The notes under the pieces: generated by a model
What the model was told of the DNA's origin: nothing
The model's input: only the letters and a program-made list of their open reading frames with translations
The model's database searches: none
Made by a program: the position numbers and the translations under genes
Assembly: GCA_903903985.1 (NCBI GenBank)
Contig: CAIVAT010000115.1
Coordinates: 1-64,000, forward strand
Length of the DNA: 64,000 bases
Source of the DNA: an uncultured Bacteroidales bacterium
GTDB taxonomy: Bacteria > Bacteroidota > Bacteroidia > Bacteroidales > FEN-979
Direction of reading: 5' to 3'
Shown: in pieces, positions 51,053 to 59,246 of the stretch
How the letters are laid out: each line of letters opens with the position of its first letter
How positions within the stretch are numbered: position 1 is the first letter of the stretch

Positions 51053-53596
51053 ATGCATCGTACATTCTTACTTTTTCTCCTATTCGCCGGTTCATTAACA
51101 GGCTTCACAGGTCAATGGGTTGATATTACCAATCCTTTGCCTGCACCCGCAAAAGTTAAACTGATCACCTCCTCCATTGAAAGGTCGACCATCCGGTTCA
51201 ACATCGAAGGTTTTCAGCTTCGTGAGATACAAACCTCCGATGGCCCCGCCTTATCCGTCGAAGTTGAAAATTCTACTCCGATCCTGGATGCGGGGGCCCC
51301 TGAATTGCCCAAGCTGACAGTTTCACTGGTTATTCCTGACCAGGCCGGAATGAGTTTCCGGGTTGTTTCTTCGAGTTACAAAGACTATCCCAATGTCGTC
51401 ATTGCCCCTTCCAAAGGCGTTCTGATGAGAAACACAGATCCTTCATCAGTGCCATATACTTTTGGACCAACCTATTCCATCGATAAATTTTACCCGGGAA
51501 CGCTTGCTGGCACCCGCGAGCCTTATATCATCCGCGATATCCGCGGGCAAACACTGATCGCATATCCGTTCCAGTATAACCCCGTTTCAAAAATCCTGCG
51601 TGTTTACGATGATCTGACCATTGAACTGTATAAAACGAGTGAAACTGGTATCAATTCATTGGCCCAGCCAACCGGTAAGAAAAAAATCTCCCAGGATTTT
51701 CAATCCGTTTATCTTCATCAGTTCGTGAATCTTGATGCCCTGACCTATACTCCTTTGGATGAATATGGCAATTTACTTGTTATTTGCTACGGCCCGTTCA
51801 TGAGCGCCATGCAACCCTATGTAAACTGGAAACTTGCAGAAGGCTATCAAACAGAGATGATCAATAAAGACTCCATCGGATCTACGGCTACACAAATCAG
51901 ATCATTCATTGCCAATTACTACAATAACCACGGACTGACCCATGTGCTGCTTGTTGGTGATGGCGCCCAGATCCCTACCAATACAGGAAGCGGACTGGGA
52001 GGCCCATCCGACAATGCCTATGGCTATATTGTTGGTTCTGACCATTATGCTGATGTTTTCATCGGACGATTTTCTGCCCAGACCGAAGCACAGGTTCAAA
52101 CCCAGGTACAGCGCACTCTTGAATATGAACAAAACCCTCAGTTTCTTGATGATGACTGGTTTACAACGGTCATTGGCATTGGCTCTGACCAGGGTCCGGG
52201 TGACGACAATGAATTGGATTATCAGCATGTGAGAAATCAGCAGAGCCAGTTGCTTGATTACAACTATACCATGAACCGTGAACTTTTTGATGGTTCACAG
52301 GGAGGCAATGATGCCTCCGGGAACCCGACTCCGTCCCTGGTTGCAACGGAAGTGAACAACGGTGCAAGCCTGATTCTTTATACAGGCCACGGGAGCAATA
52401 CTTCATGGGGCACATCGGGATTCAGTAATTCCAACGTTAACCAGTTGACCAATGCAGGAAAACTTCCTTTTATCTGGTCGGTTGCCTGCGTGAACGGGAA
52501 CTTTACAACCGGCACCTGCTTCGCTGAAGCATGGATGCGGGCATCGCAAAATGGCCAGCCTACCGGTGCGATTGCGTTCCTTGGTTCAACCATCAACCAA
52601 AGCTGGAATTCTCCCATGGAAGGGCAGGATGAGATGACCAATATCCTTTCTGAAGCCGATTCAAACAACATCAAGCGGACCTTCGCCGGATTATCGATCA
52701 ACGGATGCATGAAAATGATTGATTCCTATGGCACCGATGGCGCCAATATGGCTGATACCTGGACCGTATTCGGAGACCCTACCATTATGGTCCGGACTGC
52801 AGTACCACAACCCTTCAATACCGCATATGATACCATGCTTTTTGTGACCGATACCTTGCTGGCTGTTCACTGTAACATCAATGGCGCCAGGGTAACTGCC
52901 ACCCTCTCCGGCACCATTCTTGCCACCGGCCTTGTTGCAAATGATTCTGTGATACTCACATTCCCGGCACTTACGACTCCTTTCGATACCATTCACCTTG
53001 TAGTGTCTGCTTACAACATGATTCCATTCCAGGATGACCTGATCGTCCATGCCTTCCCAGATCTTGTCATAGCAGGCTTTACGGGCCTGCCATCAAGCGT
53101 GGTCCCCGGCCAGTCTGTTGCTTTTGCCGATACATCCAGCGGAACTACAACAAGCTGGCAATGGCGCTTCCCCGGTGGAACCCCGGCCATGTCAAATGAG
53201 AAAAATCCAATTGTCACCTACAATACAGTCGGAACCTATGATGTTCAGCTTATTGCCGGCAATGGTTTTTCAACCGACAGTGTATTGCGCACTGGCTATA
53301 TCGTAGTTGATTTCCCAACAACATCAGGAGACCGGACAGGGTCGTTCAGCTTCATGATCAGCCCCAATCCCTGTAAGGGAAACTTCACACTGAGCCTGGA
53401 ATCCGCACGGCAAGATCTGGCGAAGCTCACAGTGGTCGATATGATCGGCAACAGGGTGTATGACGAGAAGAATATTCCCATCAAAGGGCTGGTAAGCAAA
53501 ACCATCGACCTCACGACACTGCCGGATGGGATTTACTTTCTCAAAGTTACAGGGGAAGAGGTTACGATCGCACGAAAATTGATCATCAAAAGGTAA
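51053..53596 (+). CDS. Gingipain-like C25 cysteine protease with PKD and T9SS sorting domains
   Basis: 847 residues. Signal peptide (about 1-20), a propeptide (about 21-230), then a C25 catalytic domain (about 235-590): VLLVGDGAQIPT, ADVFIGRFSAQT, catalytic His H446 in LILYTGHGSNTSWGT and catalytic Cys C479 in FIWSVACVNGNF. An Ig-like segment, a PKD domain (about 680-765) and a T9SS type A sorting domain (about 775-847, ISPNPCKGNFTLSLES, GIYFLKVTGEEVTIARKLIIKR) follow. This is the gingipain layout of secreted, surface-anchored proteases; arginine or lysine specificity cannot be read here. It has its own promoter element and converges on the Omp28 gene. Confidence 0.93.
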   Translation: MHRTFLLFLLFAGSLTGFTGQWVDITNPLPAPAKVKLITSSIERSTIRFNIEGFQLREIQTSDGPALSVEVENSTPILDAGAPELPKLTVSLVIPDQAGMSFRVVSSSYKDYPNVVIAPSKGVLMRNTDPSSVPYTFGPTYSIDKFYPGTLAGTREPYIIRDIRGQTLIAYPFQYNPVSKILRVYDDLTIELYKTSETGINSLAQPTGKKKISQDFQSVYLHQFVNLDALTYTPLDEYGNLLVICYGPFMSAMQPYVNWKLAEGYQTEMINKDSIGSTATQIRSFIANYYNNHGLTHVLLVGDGAQIPTNTGSGLGGPSDNAYGYIVGSDHYADVFIGRFSAQTEAQVQTQVQRTLEYEQNPQFLDDDWFTTVIGIGSDQGPGDDNELDYQHVRNQQSQLLDYNYTMNRELFDGSQGGNDASGNPTPSLVATEVNNGASLILYTGHGSNTSWGTSGFSNSNVNQLTNAGKLPFIWSVACVNGNFTTGTCFAEAWMRASQNGQPTGAIAFLGSTINQSWNSPMEGQDEMTNILSEADSNNIKRTFAGLSINGCMKMIDSYGTDGANMADTWTVFGDPTIMVRTAVPQPFNTAYDTMLFVTDTLLAVHCNINGARVTATLSGTILATGLVANDSVILTFPALTTPFDTIHLVVSAYNMIPFQDDLIVHAFPDLVIAGFTGLPSSVVPGQSVAFADTSSGTTTSWQWRFPGGTPAMSNEKNPIVTYNTVGTYDVQLIAGNGFSTDSVLRTGYIVVDFPTTSGDRTGSFSFMISPNPCKGNFTLSLESARQDLAKLTVVDMIGNRVYDEKNIPIKGLVSKTIDLTTLPDGIYFLKVTGEEVTIARKLIIKR

Positions 53597-53621
53597 ATGA
53601 AAATCTGCGTGAACCCTTATA

Positions 53622-54476
53622 TCAAAGCTCGCCCGATTTAACAACATGTAACACCTCTTTGGTTTCGGCATCCGAGATAAAGGCAATGACACTGCAATTT
53701 TCCGTCAACCACGATTTCCCGGTGAAATCAAAGGAATATAGTTTTGTGGAAAAATCACCGGATTTTGGATCGTTGATCATTTCTTCGCCAAAACTCCCGT
53801 TAAGTGAACCCCTTAAAATATGCATGAACTTGAAGTTTTTAATGATCGGCATCGAATCTCCCACAACATTGTTTAATTGTCCGCTGTAAATACTGTCTTC
53901 GAGCAGACAAACCGTCAGGGTAATCTTGCCGGAGATACTGGCGAGGAAATGAACATCAATCCTTGAATGTAAAAGCCTGCTTTGCTCGTTGAAAGTATTA
54001 TGGATGGTCATCACTGCAAGTTTGGGTAAGCCAGCTGCCGTCTGGATTGCCTGGTTCCACTCAGAAGTGCCAAAAGATATCTTCCCGTTATAAGGCCGCC
54101 TGTTTACCATTCCTTTTGGATAACCATCGATATTAAAACCACTGTATCCATTCCAGTCATTCCCTGCAGCACATCTGAAGTCATCCGAAAGATAAGGCGG
54201 ATAGTGCACCGGGTCGGGTTTGGCAAAATCGCCGGCATGAACAGCTATCACAAATACCTGTCCCTGGTAAAGATCCTGAATTGTATTTGCGTTTTTTGCA
54301 GCGGGAGCGCAATTAACGCAGCGGTGGCCTGTATAATCCTCAAGCAATACCCAACGTTTAGTCGTATCGGCATAAACCGATTTAACAGAATAGTAAGGTT
54401 CTTTGACCTTGGTGCATGATTGAAGTCCAAGAACACATATAAGCAGGAAAGGAGTTATCTGAAACAGCGTTTTCAT
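53622..54476 (-). CDS. Omp28-related outer-membrane lipoprotein with thioredoxin-like CxxC
   Basis: 284 residues. Lipobox LGLQSC with Cys near 21. The next part is a thioredoxin-like fold: VLLEDYTGHRCVNCAPAAKNANTI with a CxxC at HRCVNC, then VFVIAVHAG and the cis-Pro region GYPKGMVNRR. Omp28 proteins are named from Porphyromonas and localise to the outer membrane; their reaction is unknown. It may form an operon with the preceding DUF6029 gene (about 49 bases) and TlpA-like gene, all leftward, suggesting an envelope redox or assembly function. Confidence 0.87.
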   Translation of the reverse strand: MKTLFQITPFLLICVLGLQSCTKVKEPYYSVKSVYADTTKRWVLLEDYTGHRCVNCAPAAKNANTIQDLYQGQVFVIAVHAGDFAKPDPVHYPPYLSDDFRCAAGNDWNGYSGFNIDGYPKGMVNRRPYNGKISFGTSEWNQAIQTAAGLPKLAVMTIHNTFNEQSRLLHSRIDVHFLASISGKITLTVCLLEDSIYSGQLNNVVGDSMPIIKNFKFMHILRGSLNGSFGEEMINDPKSGDFSTKLYSFDFTGKSWLTENCSVIAFISDAETKEVLHVVKSGEL

Positions 54477-54525
54477 ATCACTTTCAATTTTTTATCCGCG
54501 ATGTCAATTTTTCCTGGAATATGGG

Positions 54526-56241
54526 TCAGAAACTGCTGGTGATCGTCATTGTGATTCCATTTGTTGCCGGAACATAACGGCAAACACCTCCCACACAGAT
54601 GATCCCTTCCCGTTGCCGGCCATAAGAAATTGAAATCCGGGTAGACTGGTGGGTATACCCTGCACTCAGGGTATAATAATTAAGTCGTTGAGAAACATCT
54701 GTGTTCCCATAATTGTACTGATCCATGAGAGAAACGAACCATTTTGGTGAAATGGTTAGTTCAACAAGCCCTGCAACCCAGTTTCCTTTATCCTGTTTGG
54801 TCCACAACCCCTGGACTTCCCACCGGAGTGTATGCTTTTTGGTGATATTCCATGCGATGTCGGCAATACCGATTTGAGAATAGATCGTTCCATAATCCCC
54901 GGGGGCATGCGATTCTACAACATCTTTGTTATAGGTCTGATAGAGGTAGGTGAAAATCCCTTTCCATTTTTTCCCGAATTTCTTTGTCACCTCAATATTT
55001 GCATCCTGGTAATACACTTCACTGCCAATCCCATAAAAGGAAGAGGTGTATCCAAGGGTTCCGATTTGCCCGATGATGGTGGTATCATTGACTTGTGACT
55101 TTTTAATTCCATTTACCTGTGAAAAGTTAGCTGCGACCGACAATCCATTTTTCCCTCCGATGGCAGATTTCTTCGGGAAATGGATGGTAACAGTGCCTGA
55201 GATACCCACTTCTCCGTCGGGCTGGGTGGAATAAGGGTACATGCTTGCCAGGGCGTAGGAATGTTCTTTGGTAATAGATGGCAGATAATTGATATTAAGC
55301 ATGTTGTTTGTCACCGTGCGGTCTGATTTATAACCCATGTTGTCGATCCATTTTGACATCACAGAGATCCCTATTCCCGGTTTGGAAAATGAAAGATTGG
55401 TAAACAATCCGTCCCCGTTTTTATAGATATAATTATTCAAAGCAGAAGGGTCGTTGATTTTGTGGGCGTATTCCGTAAACCAATTGAAGCCGCCCAGATT
55501 GAAATTGAACCGGCCACCACAGGTGGAAACATTTTCCGGCAATTTCAGGGAAAGGATTTTACCGTTGGATGGAATGTCCTTGGTATTTCCCTGCTGATAA
55601 TCACTCACAAAGGAACCACCCAATGATAATTTAAAGCCGGCATCCTTCAGGCTCGTAAAAATATCATTCAGATAAAAATCGGCATCAAACCCTTTCACAA
55701 TTCCCCTGTTAAAATCTTTGTAAGGCTCCCAGTAATAGCGCTGCACCCCATAGACCCCTTTAAAAGTCATTCCTTTGAATGGCATGACCTTCACCCGGAG
55801 GCCACGGAGTGAATTGTCATATCCGAGTGACCATTCCTGGTATGTTCTTAAAATCATTCCGTACCCAAACTGTTCATAGAAATTCCCGGCCGTTACATCG
55901 ATATAATCATTTTTATAGTTCACATACCAGTAAGGTACGCCAACCCCGTTGTACTGGGGATCGTAACCGGTCAGCGGGGGAAGATATGCCTCAAATCGCA
56001 GTCCGGCTGTAAAATTTCCCAGGGAATAGTTCACCTCCGTGAAGGCATTCATCCGGATCAGTTGACCGGCAAGGGTTGAATCTGTGATCCCGGTCTTGGG
56101 ATCAGTGAGGTAGTAGGAGGCATCTGCCTGCATGCTGCCATGGACTTCACTTCCCTTCAGTAGATCCTGCGGGTAAACAACGACAGGGAAAAAGAACAAA
56201 GAACTGATTGCTCCCAGAAGTAAACAGATTCGAATATTCAA
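54526..56241 (-). CDS. DUF6029 outer-membrane beta-barrel protein
   Basis: 571 residues. Signal peptide (about 1-24) and then a continuous pattern of amphipathic beta strands with aromatic girdles (YWYVNYKNDYIDVTAGNFYEQFGYGMILRTYQEW, about 104-138), ending in a C-terminal strand TNGITMTITSSF that fits a BAM signal. This matches the DUF6029 family found only in Bacteroidota; function unknown. It sits between the TlpA-like and Omp28 genes on the same strand. Confidence 0.85.
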   Translation of the reverse strand: MNIRICLLLGAISSLFFFPVVVYPQDLLKGSEVHGSMQADASYYLTDPKTGITDSTLAGQLIRMNAFTEVNYSLGNFTAGLRFEAYLPPLTGYDPQYNGVGVPYWYVNYKNDYIDVTAGNFYEQFGYGMILRTYQEWSLGYDNSLRGLRVKVMPFKGMTFKGVYGVQRYYWEPYKDFNRGIVKGFDADFYLNDIFTSLKDAGFKLSLGGSFVSDYQQGNTKDIPSNGKILSLKLPENVSTCGGRFNFNLGGFNWFTEYAHKINDPSALNNYIYKNGDGLFTNLSFSKPGIGISVMSKWIDNMGYKSDRTVTNNMLNINYLPSITKEHSYALASMYPYSTQPDGEVGISGTVTIHFPKKSAIGGKNGLSVAANFSQVNGIKKSQVNDTTIIGQIGTLGYTSSFYGIGSEVYYQDANIEVTKKFGKKWKGIFTYLYQTYNKDVVESHAPGDYGTIYSQIGIADIAWNITKKHTLRWEVQGLWTKQDKGNWVAGLVELTISPKWFVSLMDQYNYGNTDVSQRLNYYTLSAGYTHQSTRISISYGRQREGIICVGGVCRYVPATNGITMTITSSF

Positions 56242-56274
56242 GGCAGTTAAGGTGTTACGTGAGAAAATTCATAC

Positions 56275-56796
56275 CTATTTAACCTCTTCACCCCGGTTAA
56301 GTTTACGGACCATATCAATCAGGCCCAGTTCATCGCCTTCGGCAAATGAGGTATGCTGAAAAACAACCTCGCCTTTCCCGTTCAACAGAAAGGTATGTGG
56401 TATTGGGCCCACATTCATGGCCCGTTTAAAATCGCTGTTGGGGTCGAGCAACACGGTGAAATCCCACCCTTTTCCGCTTATCATGGGTGCAACAAGGGTC
56501 ATCGAGCGGGAATCGTCAATGGAGATGGCATACATTTTTACACCGGTTTCATCAACCCAGTCATCGTAAACATCTGCGATGGTGGTCAATTCACGCACGC
56601 AGGGCTTACACCATGTAGCCCAGAAACTGATGATGATCGGTTTTCCCTGGTTCGTAATGCTGTCGGAAGTGAATGGCCATCCTTTAACGGTTTTCAGTTT
56701 GACTGTAGGGATTTTTTTATAGGTGAAGACACCAACCTGGGCAAAAGAGGCGACAGAAATAAAAAACAGAAGGACAAGAATTCGGATACTTTGCAC
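56275..56796 (-). CDS. TlpA/ResA-like thioredoxin-fold exported oxidoreductase
   Basis: 173 residues. Signal peptide (about 1-20), then a TlpA-type thioredoxin domain with the redox motif WATWCKPC (C63, C66) and the later cis-Pro region GPIPHTFLLNGKGEVVF. Such periplasmic proteins reduce or remake disulfides, often in cytochrome c maturation. It leads the tlpA-DUF6029-Omp28 cluster from a TACCTTTG element located within the end of manA. Confidence 0.92.
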   Translation of the reverse strand: MQSIRILVLLFFISVASFAQVGVFTYKKIPTVKLKTVKGWPFTSDSITNQGKPIIISFWATWCKPCVRELTTIADVYDDWVDETGVKMYAISIDDSRSMTLVAPMISGKGWDFTVLLDPNSDFKRAMNVGPIPHTFLLNGKGEVVFQHTSFAEGDELGLIDMVRKLNRGEEVK

Positions 56797-56818
56797 GATG
56801 TTGTGGTTAATATTTTCA

Positions 56819-56826
56819 CAAAGGTA
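56819..56826 (-). promoter_or_regulatory. Putative -7 promoter element for the tlpA-DUF6029-Omp28 cluster
   Basis: TACCTTTG on the minus strand, 22 bases before the TlpA-like ATG and just after the manA stop. Confidence 0.55.
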
Positions 56827-56831
56827 GAAAA

Positions 56832-57806
56832 TTAGGCAATATAGACCTCTAAAATCTTGATGCCTGGATCTGGCAACATGGAAACTTCTTCGATGGTAGC
56901 AGGAAAAAGCACCACCTCCCCGGCTGTAATTGCAAGGGTTTTCTCAGCTGCTCTTATTTCAGCCTTTCCTTCAACACAGATATAAATCACAAATGAATCC
57001 AGTGCGGCATAATCCTTTACGGTAAGGCGGTTGGCTTCAAGCAAGTTGGTGGTGAAATAAGTGCATTCGACCAGGGTGGCGGGTTTGTTTGGAACTTGCC
57101 GGTAATTTGTCCTGTAAGACCCGACAGGGCTGAAATCGATGGCTTCGAGGGCCAGACCGGTATGCAATTCGCGCGATTTGCCATCTTTGTCAACCCTGTC
57201 CCAGTCATAAATACGGTAAGTGGTATCCGAAGTTTGCTGTATTTCCGCGAGGAGGATGCCCGGGCCAAGTGCATGTACCCGGCCTGACGGAATAAAAAAA
57301 GCATCGCCTTTCTTCACCTTTTCAAAGTTAAGCACCTCCTTCAACCTTTTTTGCTGCAGGAAATCCACATATGTTTCTGCGTTCATTTTCCGGTTGAAAC
57401 CGGTGATCAGTTCCGAGCCCGGGTCAGCATCGATGACATACCACATCTCCGTTTTCCCGCTTCCGATTTTACGACGAGAAGCAAGTGCATCATCCGGATG
57501 GACCTGGATGGAAAGGTAATCATTCGCATCGATAAACTTTACCAGGATAGGGAATTCAGCCGGGTACTTCTCGTAAACGTTTCCACCGACCAGTTCATCC
57601 ATATATATTTCGAGAATATCATTCAGTTCGTTCCCTTCCAGGAATCCGTTTGAGACCACGGTCTGGCAACCGGGAACACCCGATAATGCCCAGGCTTCCC
57701 CGCAATTGGGGAGGGGCGAAAAATCAAGCCCCAGGCTTGTCTTGATCTTCTGGCCACCCCAGATCTTGTCTTTGAAAACGGGTTTGAATTTTAATGGATA
57801 TAACAT
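56832..57806 (-). CDS. manA: Type I mannose-6-phosphate isomerase
   Basis: 324 residues. Interconverts fructose-6-phosphate and mannose-6-phosphate, feeding GDP-mannose and polysaccharide synthesis. Zinc ligands are in LSIQVHPDDALA (Gln, His) and later FIPSGRVHALGPGILLAEIQQTSDTTYRIYDWDRV with Glu and His. The short type I form lacks the long insert of the yeast enzyme, as usual in Firmicutes and Bacteroidota. It is leftward with no obvious -7 element; a heptad array lies upstream. Confidence 0.94.
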   Translation of the reverse strand: MLYPLKFKPVFKDKIWGGQKIKTSLGLDFSPLPNCGEAWALSGVPGCQTVVSNGFLEGNELNDILEIYMDELVGGNVYEKYPAEFPILVKFIDANDYLSIQVHPDDALASRRKIGSGKTEMWYVIDADPGSELITGFNRKMNAETYVDFLQQKRLKEVLNFEKVKKGDAFFIPSGRVHALGPGILLAEIQQTSDTTYRIYDWDRVDKDGKSRELHTGLALEAIDFSPVGSYRTNYRQVPNKPATLVECTYFTTNLLEANRLTVKDYAALDSFVIYICVEGKAEIRAAEKTLAITAGEVVLFPATIEEVSMLPDPGIKILEVYIA

Positions 57807-57820
57807 GGGCGAAGTGGTTA

Positions 57821-57952
57821 TGAAATGATTTGCTATTTACGAATTTCGATACAGGCACTCAGGAAAGTTCCTGTATGATTTTTCCTGGTTACGAACGGGA
57901 TTTGCTGTTTCCTCTGAAATCGTGAATCGTAATTCGTAATTCGTAAATCGAT
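57821..57952. repeat. 7-base-period repeats between manA and the LOG-family gene
   Basis: Two blocks: tgaaatg, atttgct, atttacg, aatttcg, atacagg (57821-57855) and aatcgtg, aatcgta, attcgta, attcgta, aatcgat (57918-57952). The second unit is the same AATCGTA heptad as at 49696. Confidence 0.75.
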
Positions 57953-57958
57953 TCTGGT

Positions 57959-57966
57959 TACCTTTG
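57959..57966 (+). promoter_or_regulatory. Putative -7 promoter element for the LOG-family gene
   Basis: TACCTTTG directly after the heptad array, 11 bases before the ATG at 57978 and 32 before the ATG at 57999. Confidence 0.55.
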
Positions 57967-57998
57967 ACTCTCATTTAATGACAAAAGTATATATTTTC

Positions 57999-58592
57999 AT
58001 GATAAAAACCCTTTGTGTTTTCTGTGGTTCCAGCATTGGAAGGCAGTTGATATATTCTGACCATGCCACTGAACTGGCCAGGCACCTCGTGGAAAAAAAA
58101 ATAACACTGGTATATGGAGGTGCAAATGTCGGTTTGATGGGGGTACTTGCCGACACAATGCTTGCGGGTGGTGGAAAAGTGATCGGAGTCATGCCAAAAT
58201 CGCTTGTGGAACGTGAGGTAGCCCATGCCAACCTGTCGGAAATGCATATTGTTGATGGAATGCAGGAGCGCAAAGCACTGATGGCCGATCTTTCCGATGC
58301 TTTCATTGCCATGCCCGGCGCTTATGGCACATTGGATGAGCTTTTTGAAGTGCTCACCTGGAATCAGCTCGGGATCATCAACAAGCCAATCGGGTTGTTG
58401 AACCTGGATGGATTTTTTAATCCAATGCTCCTCATGCTGGAACATGCTGTCAATGAGAAATTCCTCCGTCGCGAACACAGGAACATGCTCCTGTCCGGGG
58501 ATGATTTTAAACAATTGATTCAGGACCTTGAAAGCTATAAGCCTGTTATTGCGGAGAAGTGGATTGAACGGCTGAAGGCCGGGAAAATTTAA
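57999..58592 (+). CDS. LOG-family Rossmann-fold protein (nucleoside monophosphate phosphoribohydrolase-like)
   Basis: 197 residues from the ATG at 57999; an in-frame ATG at 57978 is also possible, but MIKTLCVFCGSS is the usual family start. LOG proteins cut the base from nucleoside 5'-monophosphates. Seen: YGGANVGLMG (phosphate binding), MQERKALM with the catalytic Arg, and MPGAYGTLDELFEVLTW. The family hallmark PGGxGTxxE reads PGAYGTLDE here, a Gly-to-Ala change in the motif. No operon partner; the orphan kinase follows after 96 bases of repeats. Confidence 0.9.
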   Translation: MIKTLCVFCGSSIGRQLIYSDHATELARHLVEKKITLVYGGANVGLMGVLADTMLAGGGKVIGVMPKSLVEREVAHANLSEMHIVDGMQERKALMADLSDAFIAMPGAYGTLDELFEVLTWNQLGIINKPIGLLNLDGFFNPMLLMLEHAVNEKFLRREHRNMLLSGDDFKQLIQDLESYKPVIAEKWIERLKAGKI

Positions 58593-58686
58593 CGCAGGAA
58601 ATGCAGGCCTTGCAAACAATGCATGGAGATGTATTCTTGGAATTAATTTTGAATTTTAACGTTGAATTTTGCACTTTGATTTTTCA
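58591..58686. repeat. 9-base then 7-base-period repeats between the LOG and kinase genes
   Basis: Nonamers aacgcagga, aatgcaggc, cttgcaaac, aatgcatgg, agatgtatt (58591-58635), then heptads aattttg, aatttta, acgttga, attttgc, actttga, tttttca (58645-58686) ending at the next start codon. Confidence 0.7.
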
Positions 58687-58688
58687 AT

Positions 58689-59246
58689 ATGCTGATCATC
58701 GGGATTACAGGAACGCTTGGTGCAGGTAAGGGCACCGTGGTGGAGTATCTTGTCGGGCAAAAAGGGTTTTCTCACTACTCGGTTCGATCCTTTTTATTGA
58801 AGGAGATCAATCGCAGGGAGCTGCCGGAAAATCGCGACAGCATGGTACTGGTAGCCAATGAATTGAGAAGCCAGCACGGGCCGTCGTATATTACCGATCA
58901 ATTGTATGCCGAAGCTGCCCGCATCGGAAAAAACTGCATTATCGAAAGTATCCGAACGCCTGGCGAGATCCTGTCCCTGAAGAAAAAGGGAAGTTTTTTC
59001 CTTTTTGCGGTGGATGCTGATCCTAAACTGCGTTATAACCGCATTGTTGAACGATCGTCGGAAACCGACAAAATCACCTTCAGCACTTTTATTGAAAACG
59101 AAACCCGGGAAATGACCGCTACAGACCCGAACAAACAAAATTTGAAGGATTGTATCCGTCGGGCCGACTTTGTATTTAACAACGACGGGCCAAAAGAGGA
59201 TCTATTCCGTGAGGTTGAAAAAGTCCTGTCAAAAATTACCGGATAA
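58689..59246 (+). CDS. Orphan P-loop nucleotide kinase-like protein
   Basis: 185 residues with a P-loop GITGTLGAGKGT (5-16) and a dephospho-CoA-kinase/AAA-like core (YITDQLYAEAARIGKNCIIESIRTPGEI, a Walker B-like strand ending in ES). A lid-like region RYNRIVERSSETDKITFSTF follows. The family includes dNMP and dephospho-CoA kinases, but this protein lacks the specific dephospho-CoA kinase strings, so the substrate is open. Its end overlaps the convergent M6 protease gene by 11 bases. No promoter element was seen other than the heptad array. Confidence 0.75.
   Translation: MLIIGITGTLGAGKGTVVEYLVGQKGFSHYSVRSFLLKEINRRELPENRDSMVLVANELRSQHGPSYITDQLYAEAARIGKNCIIESIRTPGEILSLKKKGSFFLFAVDADPKLRYNRIVERSSETDKITFSTFIENETREMTATDPNKQNLKDCIRRADFVFNNDGPKEDLFREVEKVLSKITG

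Noticed and set aside
57118-57132. ACCCGACAGGGC in manA as another copy of the palindromic element
   Set aside because: Only a short imperfect half-site is present, without the second half or the fixed spacer, and it falls in ordinary manA coding sequence.
57975-58619. A 214-residue minus-strand frame opposite the LOG gene
   Set aside because: The plus strand encodes a conserved family with its own promoter element; the antisense frame has no recognisable domain.
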